From Actinomycetota bacterium (lineage in GTDB: Bacteria > Actinomycetota > Humimicrobiia > Humimicrobiales > Humimicrobiaceae), in contig JAMCVO010000501.1 of the NCBI GenBank assembly GCA_023475715.1, forward strand, positions 1 through 5,150: DNA of 5,150 bases, given 5' to 3'. Both the position numbers and the translations under genes were made by a program. This document shows, one piece after another, positions 1 through 4,274 of the stretch. The notes under the pieces are model-generated. The model was not told where the DNA came from, made no database searches, and saw only the letters and a program-made list of their open reading frames with translations. The stretch's first letter is position 1; the number at the start of each line of letters is the position of its first letter.

Positions 1-117
1 ATCTTTTTTATCTAATACTTCTTCTAATTTATGAGTTACATAGATAATTGCTGAACCTTTATTTTTAAAAACTTTCAAAATATCAAACAACCTTTCAATT
101 TCTGATTTTGAAATTGG
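1..117 (-). pseudogene. Fragment of sugar ABC transporter ATP-binding protein (RbsA/MglA type), 5' end missing
   Basis: The minus strand reads about 39 residues that match the first nucleotide-binding domain of RbsA/MglA-type ATPases, just after the Walker B/D-loop. Visible are PISKSEIERLF, a helix, then GSAIIYVTHKLEEV with the H-loop histidine in THK. The second domain of this family normally has SSE rather than an SH/TH pair here, so this is the N-terminal domain. Walker A, the Q-loop, the signature motif and Walker B are absent, because the sequence upstream is permease coding DNA in another frame. No start codon or ribosome site fits this fragment, and it is not in frame with the permease. 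It continues past the left edge, so its 3' part may be intact. Such proteins energise ribose/galactose-type sugar uptake at the inner face of the membrane. The family call is fairly secure; pseudogene versus assembly artefact is open. Confidence 0.75.
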
Positions 118-848
118 TTGCCGATGGAAGGCTGGGCAACACCATAACGTGAAACATATAGGACGCCTCCGAGAGCTGCAATAAATCCGGAAACAGTATG
201 GGCAAAAAGAACGATCATATTTGTATTGATTCCTGAAAATTTTGATGCATTTATATTTGACCCTGTAGCTAATATTCTCCTGCCTATTAAAGAAAATCTG
301 AATAAAATAAAAATAATAATCAAGATAACAAGTGTTACCAAAAAAAGATTTGGGATCATGAGTAAAGTTCCCTGGCCAATTAATGTGAAAGAGACAGGTA
401 TTTTGGTGAAAGGCAGGCCCCTTGTTAAACCCATTACTATCCCGGTAAAAATAAAAAGAGTAGCCAGTGTAACTATAAAAGCATTTAATCCAGTTTTTAC
501 TATTACAATTCCATTAAAAAATCCTGCTAAAAGTCCAATTATTATGGCTGCAAGTATTGCTACTGTGCTCGACATATGTAATATTTCCATAAAATATCCA
601 ACAGTTGTTGCAGCCAATGCTCCTATTGCGCCTATAGAAAGATTCATTCCGCCAATTACCATAACTAACGCCTGTGCTAAAGCGATAATTAACCATAAAG
701 AAACATTTCTTAATATGTTTGCTATATTAAAATAAGTTAAGAAACCATCCGAACGAATAGTTAATATCAAAAAAAGAATTATTGTAACTATTATCAATCC
801 GATTTCTTTATTTTCTCCAAAAACTCTAGAAAAACCCTTTCTTGGCAC
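75..848 (-). pseudogene. Sugar ABC transporter permease, RbsC family, 3'-truncated
   Basis: This is a membrane permease of the BPD_transp_2 (RbsC/MglC/XylH) family, which forms the channel of periplasmic-binding-protein-dependent sugar importers. Several hydrophobic helices are visible from about residue 15. The family motif GGMNLSIGAIGALAA lies at 66-80 and the ATPase-contacting stretch GRRILATGSNINASKFSGIN at 189-208. After QPSIGN (to about residue 244) the last 13 residues are unrelated and the frame stops. RbsC proteins are usually about 310-340 residues, so roughly the last quarter, including the final helices, is gone. The start is GTG, supported by AAAGGA seven bases upstream; the ATGs nearby are in another frame. 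It lies 22 bases after the regulator gene, so they are probably cotranscribed. The substrate cannot be read from the sequence. The truncated product is unlikely to transport. Confidence 0.85.
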
Positions 849-855
849 TTCAATA

Positions 856-861
856 TCCTTT
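856..861 (-). promoter_or_regulatory. Ribosome binding site for the permease, fixing a GTG start
   Basis: On the minus strand AAAGGA lies seven bases before the GTG at 848-846. Two ATG triplets just upstream (867-865 and 864-862) are in a different frame, so this site decides the start. Confidence 0.7.
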
Positions 862-870
862 CATCATTTT

Positions 871-1581
871 TTATTCAGTTGCTTTATCTTGTTTTATCGA
901 TTCTTTCAAAAACTCTTTTACTCTTGCTATATGCTTTTTTATGGTTTTTCCGGTAAGTTCTATTTTATTTGATTCAATCAATTCGAGTATCTCGGTATGT
1001 TCATTTAAAGTATCAATCAGATTTTCCGGAATATTTACTGTTTGGGATAAAATGTACTTAAGGAACGGAAATATCATATTAAACATACTGATAATTACTA
1101 TATTATGGGTAGATTCTGCCAGCGCCTGATGAAATTTATAATCAAATTCTGAAAATTTTCTTGTATCCTTCCTGTCATAATAAAATTTTGTTAACGCCAG
1201 TATTTCTTCCAAATTTTCTTTATCTTTTTCAGTTATTCTTCCCGGAAGCATCTTTACCACTATCTCTTCAAATATTTCCCTGAACTCAAGAACCTGAACC
1301 AGATTGTTGTAATCAAGTTCAAAAAGAAGACCTGCGGGATTAAATATTGATTCAAGGGAAAAATTTTCTAATATTGTGCCGATGCCGGCTTGTTTTTTTA
1401 CAATACCAAGAGCTTCTAAAGCATGTAAAGCCTCCCGAATGCTACCTCTGCCTACACCATATATTTTGCTTAATTCTGTTTCTGATGGCAAAACATCTCC
1501 ACCGTTTAATTTTTGGGTTTTGATGTCTTGCATTATTTGCTTAAAGATTGCAATTGATTTTTTATCTCTTGATTCTTCCAT
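871..1581 (-). CDS. GntR-family transcriptional regulator, FadR/FCD subfamily
   Basis: This is a 236-residue DNA-binding regulator, a normal length for the FCD subfamily. Residues 8-73 form the winged helix-turn-helix, with the hallmark LPSETELSKIYGVGRGSIREAL and the wing GIVKKQAGIGTIL. From about residue 95 to 230 there is an all-helical FCD effector domain. D147, H151 (in DYKFH), H195 (EHTEIL) and H217 (KKHIARV) fit the Asp plus three His metal site known in many FCD proteins, so a metal-assisted carboxylate or sugar-acid ligand is possible. It is the first gene of the operon, with the sugar permease 22 bases downstream, so it most likely controls that uptake operon and itself. The ATG start at 1581 has no good Shine-Dalgarno site, but an in-frame stop nine codon positions upstream excludes a much longer form. 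The ligand is unknown. Confidence 0.92.
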   Translation of the reverse strand: MEESRDKKSIAIFKQIMQDIKTQKLNGGDVLPSETELSKIYGVGRGSIREALHALEALGIVKKQAGIGTILENFSLESIFNPAGLLFELDYNNLVQVLEFREIFEEIVVKMLPGRITEKDKENLEEILALTKFYYDRKDTRKFSEFDYKFHQALAESTHNIVIISMFNMIFPFLKYILSQTVNIPENLIDTLNEHTEILELIESNKIELTGKTIKKHIARVKEFLKESIKQDKATE

Positions 1582-1606
1582 TAGGATATTTTTTAAGACT
1601 TAATTA

Positions 1607-1663
1607 TTTGTATTAATTAAATTTGTATAAACTGTATTACCTGTATGACAATTAATATACAAA
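1607..1663. repeat. Cluster of TGTAT/ATACA repeats in the divergent control region
   Basis: TGTAT occurs at 1609, 1624, 1633 and 1642, with steps of 15, 9 and 9 bases, and the inverse ATACA at 1657. TTTGTAT at 1607-1613 and 1622-1628 is mirrored by ATACAAA at 1657-1663. On the regulator transcript these lie in the -10 box and leader. They may be additional regulator half-sites flanking the central operator. Some may be chance in DNA this AT-rich, though the regular spacing argues against all being so. Confidence 0.45.
1641..1651. promoter_or_regulatory. Candidate GntR/FCD operator at the predicted transcription start
   Basis: CTGTATGACAA contains the exact half-site pair TGT-N3-ACA. It matches the FCD-type consensus TNGTNNNACNA at all but the first defined base. 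It sits directly after the -10 box of the regulator promoter, across the predicted +1, where a bound repressor would block initiation. This fits negative autoregulation of the operon; it is inferred from pattern and position only. Confidence 0.55.
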
Positions 1664-1682
1664 CATCTTCTCTATTTGTCAA
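1654..1682 (-). promoter_or_regulatory. Predicted sigma-70-type promoter of the regulator/ABC operon
   Basis: The minus strand has a perfect -35 box TTGACA (1682-1677), a 17-base spacer and TATATT as -10 (1659-1654). This predicts a start near 1647 and a leader of about 65 bases before the regulator ATG. Box quality and spacing are close to ideal; no start site has been measured. Confidence 0.75.
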
Positions 1683-1758
1683 GAAAAAATTTTGATTGTA
1701 AAATCTTACGTCAGGGGTTTCTCCGGTTACCAAAAAAATGAAAATAATGAGAAAAAAA

Positions 1759-1787
1759 TTGACTATAATACCTGTATTTAGTACAAT
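1759..1787 (+). promoter_or_regulatory. Predicted sigma-70-type promoter of the AAA_14/DUF4143 ATPase gene
   Basis: TTGACT (1759-1764) and TACAAT (1782-1787) are separated by 17 bases. The predicted start would be about 1793-1796, immediately before the ATG at 1797, giving a leaderless transcript. A second perfect -10-like TATAAT lies at 1764-1769, but it has no good -35 box at the right distance; use of that box would give a leader of only about 20 bases. Confidence 0.65.
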
Positions 1788-1791
1788 ACAG
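1772..1791. promoter_or_regulatory. 20-bp inverted repeat over the -10 box, candidate operator
   Basis: The sequence is CTGTATT-TAGTAC-AATACAG, with two perfect 7-bp arms around a 6-bp centre that itself contains the palindrome GTAC. It covers the spacer and the whole -10 box of the plus-strand promoter, so a bound protein would repress the ATPase gene. AATACAG recurs inside the gene at 1817-1823 and CTGTATT on the regulator side at 1632-1638, which suggests one protein acts on both promoters. Which protein binds is unknown; the adjacent GntR regulator is the simplest candidate. Confidence 0.55.
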
Positions 1792-1796
1792 ACACT

Positions 1797-2924
1797 ATGA
1801 TAACCAGATTTATAACAATACAGATAATAAATAGCCTCAAACCTTCCAAAGTTGTAGGAGTTTTTGGTCCTAGAAGAACAGGCAAAACTACTCTTATGAA
1901 TATAATAAGAGAAAAAATTGGAAGCGAAGATATACTTATGGTACACGGTGAAAACCTTGATGTAATCGAAATTTTGTCCAGTCAACGAACCAGCATCCTT
2001 AAAAGATTTATTGGTAAAAAAAAGTATTTATTTATAGATGAAGCGCAAAAAATTCCCAATATAGGTATGAATCTTAAATTAATTGTTGACACTATTCCTG
2101 ATGTTCCAATACTAGTGTCAGGATCATCAAGTTTTGATCTCAGAAATAAAATAGGAGAACCTTTAGTTGGAAGAAGCCTGTATTATTTTCTATACCCATT
2201 ATCCTTACTTGAAGTTGGAATAGATGATTACCTAAAACAAAAGGAGATGCTGGAAGAACAGCTAATTTTCGGATTTTATCCCGAGGTATATAATTCGGAG
2301 ATCATAGAGCAAAAAAAAATTGAGATTGAGTCAATTCGTGATGGTTATCTATTAAAAGACATATTGGAACTTGATAATCTCAAAGACAGCTTATTTATAT
2401 TTAACCTGCTAAGACAAATCGCTTTTCAAATAGGCAAGGATGTGTCATATTCAGAAATTGCTTCAAACCTAAATGTAAATAAAAAAACAGTCATGAGATA
2501 TCTTGAACTGCTGGAGAAAAGTTTTGTTCTGTTTTCCCATCATGGATTCAGCAGAAACCTAAGAAAAGAATATACAAAAAGCCCCAGGTATTACTTCTGG
2601 GATAATGGAATTCGCAACTCTTTAATTTCTAATTACAACAGTCTTAAACTTAGAGATGATACAGGACAGCTTTGGGAAAATTTTTGTATTGCTGAAAGAG
2701 TCAAGTATCTTGCTTATAAGCAGATATCTGCCAATAGATTTTTCTGGCGCACTTATGATAAAAAAGAGATTGACCTAATAGAAGAGAGGGATGGAAAATT
2801 ATTTGCTTTTGAATGTAAATATTCTAAAAAAGATGTAAAAATACCGATAGATTTTATTAAATCCTACCCTGCTTCTGAGTTTTTTGTAATAAACAAGGAT
2901 AATTATTTAGAATTTCTGACTTAA
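1797..2924 (+). CDS. AAA_14 / DUF4143 family ATPase
   Basis: The 375-residue protein has the usual size and layout of this family of unknown function. Walker A is GPRRTGKT (24-31) and Walker B is YLFIDEAQ (77-84). A sensor-like strand VSGSSSFDL lies at 107-115, followed by EPLVGR (121-126). A winged-helix-like stretch (about 218-240, SYSEIASNLNVNKKTVMRYL) precedes the DUF4143 C-terminal part. That part ends in EIDLIEERDGKLFAFECKYS (324-343), which resembles the D...ExK strand pair of the PD-(D/E)XK nuclease fold. No Shine-Dalgarno site precedes the ATG. The next Met lies after Walker A, so the start cannot be moved downstream without losing the P-loop. The gene stands alone with its own promoter, operator-like repeat and terminator. 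Its cellular role is not known; nuclease activity should not be assumed. Confidence 0.9.
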   Translation: MITRFITIQIINSLKPSKVVGVFGPRRTGKTTLMNIIREKIGSEDILMVHGENLDVIEILSSQRTSILKRFIGKKKYLFIDEAQKIPNIGMNLKLIVDTIPDVPILVSGSSSFDLRNKIGEPLVGRSLYYFLYPLSLLEVGIDDYLKQKEMLEEQLIFGFYPEVYNSEIIEQKKIEIESIRDGYLLKDILELDNLKDSLFIFNLLRQIAFQIGKDVSYSEIASNLNVNKKTVMRYLELLEKSFVLFSHHGFSRNLRKEYTKSPRYYFWDNGIRNSLISNYNSLKLRDDTGQLWENFCIAERVKYLAYKQISANRFFWRTYDKKEIDLIEERDGKLFAFECKYSKKDVKIPIDFIKSYPASEFFVINKDNYLEFLT

Positions 2925-2946
2925 ATGCATAAAATAATTATCCTTG
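2894..2946. terminator. Hairpin with 15-bp perfect stem overlapping the ATPase stop, probably a bidirectional terminator
   Basis: CAAGGATAATTATTT (2894-2908) pairs perfectly with AAATAATTATCCTTG (2932-2946) around a 23-base loop that contains the stop codon (2922-2924). The left arm encodes the final residues of the ATPase. On the plus strand the stem is followed by AGTTTTAAT. On the minus strand it is followed by a T-rich stretch, so it could also end the converging phosphoesterase transcript. The stem is AT-rich and the U-tracts short, so strength is uncertain. Confidence 0.55.
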
Positions 2947-2991
2947 AGTTTTAATACCCTTATGTAAATTGCCAATAATTTTAATTAAAAA

Positions 2992-4176
2992 TCAATAAAA
3001 CTTTATCAGGGTTGCTTCCGGCTGGCAGTAAAATCTGAAAGGCGAATACCGGCCTTCACCAAGTCCCCTTGTGGTATAAAGGACAAAATTATTAAAATAA
3101 AATAAACCGGAGCAGTATTTTGTTTTTATATTACAGCCCGATATCAAAGCTCCTGCTCCCGGTAGCCTGACCTGGCCGCCGTGTGTATGGCCGCAAAGAA
3201 CCACATCTACGTTTTTGTCGGAAAGATCAACCAGAAGGTCCATATCCGGAGTATGAGTAAGCACGATACGGATTGACCCATCAGTATTTAAGGTATGTAA
3301 AGGATTGTTGCAGGATTTAAAGGTTTGGGCATATCTGTTTTTATTCCGCCCTATTGCATCAGAATGGGAATCCATTATATCTTTTTCCATCATATTTTTT
3401 TCGTCCTTAGTTGTTACTGCTTTCCCAGAATTATGCTGTTGAACTAAGGGCATGATTTTAAGTTTATTATTTAAACCTGCAGAATTATTTAAACCTGCAA
3501 AAGCTTTTGCCACATCTGTTTTTTTAATAATGGAATCTTCAACTCCAATTATTTCAACATTTTTTATTTGCCTAATTGGGACAGTCTCATTATCCAAACC
3601 AAATGTCATGTTTTCATTTCTAAGGACCTCAATGCCTATAGAGTTTAATTTTGCAACAAGTTCGGTAACATCGTTAGGCCTCTTATATTCCTTCTTCCTC
3701 TTTATCATATTTTTTAAAAACTCAACTGGAGTTTTATTGAAATAATCATGTACTCCAAAAACTGCAAATTTGCCATGGCAAGCATTTAAACCTTCGAGCA
3801 TTTTAAATAAAAAAGGAAAATTCTCATTTTTTTCAACGAGATCCCCCGTGATTAGGATAAAGTCAGGAGCAGGAGTAATGGATTTAAGGCTTTGGATAAA
3901 TCTAAAAAGCTTTTCCCCTTTTGTATCTTTTCTCAAATGGAAATCGGATAGATGCAGAACTGAAAATTCCGGACGACTTTTTATATTGTCGGCTTTACTT
4001 TTTTCAGCCTGGCTTTTTTCGGCTTGGTTTTTTTCGGCCTGGTTTTTTAAGAATATTTCAATCTCTGACAGCTTGAAATTGCTGACCTCAAAAATAAAAG
4101 CATACCAGTATATTAACGCTGCTAATGCTGTAGCGGCTGCCAATACTGAAATTATAATTATAATTGTTATACTCAA
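2992..4176 (-). CDS. Membrane-anchored calcineurin-like metallophosphoesterase with two low-complexity insertions
   Basis: This is a hydrolase of the YkuE/YaeI-like metallophosphoesterase group, predicted to act at the membrane on a phosphoester that cannot be named. One N-terminal helix (residues 3-28) anchors it. Metal-site motifs follow in order: SDFH (D78, H80), GD (D112), GVHD (141-144), THTPD (H308) and GHTHGGQ (H330, H332). The C-terminal signature RGLGEGRYSPFRF lies at 370-382. The usual GNHD motif reads GVHD, so the Asn metal ligand is missing. A tandem NQAEK-type stretch (45-64) separates helix and catalytic domain. A polar insert of about 70 residues (230-300), starting with a duplicated AGLNN, splits the region before H308 and makes the protein longer than typical homologues. 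The TTG start is set by AAGGTG eight bases upstream and an in-frame TAA immediately before it. It probably forms a unit with the upstream membrane protein gene. Confidence 0.88.
   Translation of the reverse strand: MSITIIIIISVLAAATALAALIYWYAFIFEVSNFKLSEIEIFLKNQAEKNQAEKSQAEKSKADNIKSRPEFSVLHLSDFHLRKDTKGEKLFRFIQSLKSITPAPDFILITGDLVEKNENFPFLFKMLEGLNACHGKFAVFGVHDYFNKTPVEFLKNMIKRKKEYKRPNDVTELVAKLNSIGIEVLRNENMTFGLDNETVPIRQIKNVEIIGVEDSIIKKTDVAKAFAGLNNSAGLNNKLKIMPLVQQHNSGKAVTTKDEKNMMEKDIMDSHSDAIGRNKNRYAQTFKSCNNPLHTLNTDGSIRIVLTHTPDMDLLVDLSDKNVDVVLCGHTHGGQVRLPGAGALISGCNIKTKYCSGLFYFNNFVLYTTRGLGEGRYSPFRFYCQPEATLIKFY
3466..3501. repeat. Two tandem 18-bp repeats within the phosphoesterase gene
   Basis: ATTATTTAAACCTGCAGA at 3466-3483 is followed directly by ATTATTTAAACCTGCAAA at 3484-3501, differing only at the penultimate base. 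On the minus strand the duplication encodes AGLNN-S-AGLNN (about residues 227-237), at the beginning of the polar insertion. The unit is a multiple of three, so the frame is kept. Confidence 0.85.
3984..4043. repeat. 15-bp tandem repeat encoding NQAEK/SQAEK units
   Basis: Three near-identical 15-bp units, TTTTTTCRGCYTGGY on the plus strand, fill 3999-4043, with a diverged fourth unit at 3984-3998. On the minus strand they encode NQAEK-NQAEK-SQAEK and then SKADN, a charged linker between the membrane helix and the catalytic domain of the phosphoesterase. Each unit carries a run of six T, so the tract could change length by slippage; whole-unit changes would keep the frame and change only linker length. 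Confidence 0.85.
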
Positions 4177-4274
4177 TTAGCTTTCACCTTCAAATCATTT
4201 AAAAACTTTTTGGCAAAAAATGCTACCTTTATTCTTTTTTCAAGCTGGTAGATTATATAATATCCAAAGATAAG
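4173..4274 (-). other. Probable true C-terminus of the membrane protein, reached only by a frameshift
   Basis: In the frame one base along, the minus strand encodes 33 residues. They begin LIFGYYIIYQLEKR, completing a membrane helix after HLLPL, and then form a basic cytoplasmic-looking tail ending in KVKAN. The stop TGA (4175-4173) overlaps the phosphoesterase TTG start (4176-4174) as TTGA, the usual geometry of coupled genes. Joining the frames needs one base skipped between about 4275 and 4242. It could be a real mutation, a sequencing or assembly error, or recoding; an error or mutation is the simplest explanation. Confidence 0.6.
4185..4190 (-). promoter_or_regulatory. Ribosome binding site for the phosphoesterase, fixing a TTG start
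   Basis: AAGGTG on the minus strand lies eight bases before TTG (4176-4174). The codon just upstream of the TTG in the same frame is TAA, so no longer form exists. If the preceding gene is frame-corrected, this site lies within its last codons. Confidence 0.7.

Noticed and set aside
226..735. Plus-strand open frame of about 170 codons opposite the permease
   Set aside because: It is the antisense shadow of a clear RbsC-type permease and has no ribosome site or family resemblance.
1764..1769. Perfect TATAAT as the main -10 box of the ATPase gene
   Set aside because: No acceptable -35 box lies 16-18 bases upstream. The overlapping TTGACT-N17-TACAAT pair is better placed, so this is kept only as an alternative.
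1617..1985. Minus-strand open frame of about 122 codons across the control region and the ATPase 5' end
   Set aside because: It is antisense to the Walker A-containing ATPase and crosses both predicted promoters. Its product is Tyr/Phe/Ile-rich with no recognisable motif, as expected of a shadow of AT-rich DNA.
2979..2990. Palindrome TTTTAATTAAAA downstream of the phosphoesterase gene
   Set aside because: A self-complementary A/T run is expected by chance at this composition and cannot form a stable hairpin with a loop.
3466..3501. Possible CRISPR-like or mobile-element repeat
   Set aside because: The two copies are directly adjacent with no spacer, are 18 bp long and keep the reading frame, so they are a simple in-gene duplication.
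3770..4180. Plus-strand open frame with repeated FSAW residues
   Set aside because: The repeat is the complement of the NQAEK-coding 15-bp tandem repeat in the phosphoesterase, whose catalytic motifs establish the minus strand as coding.
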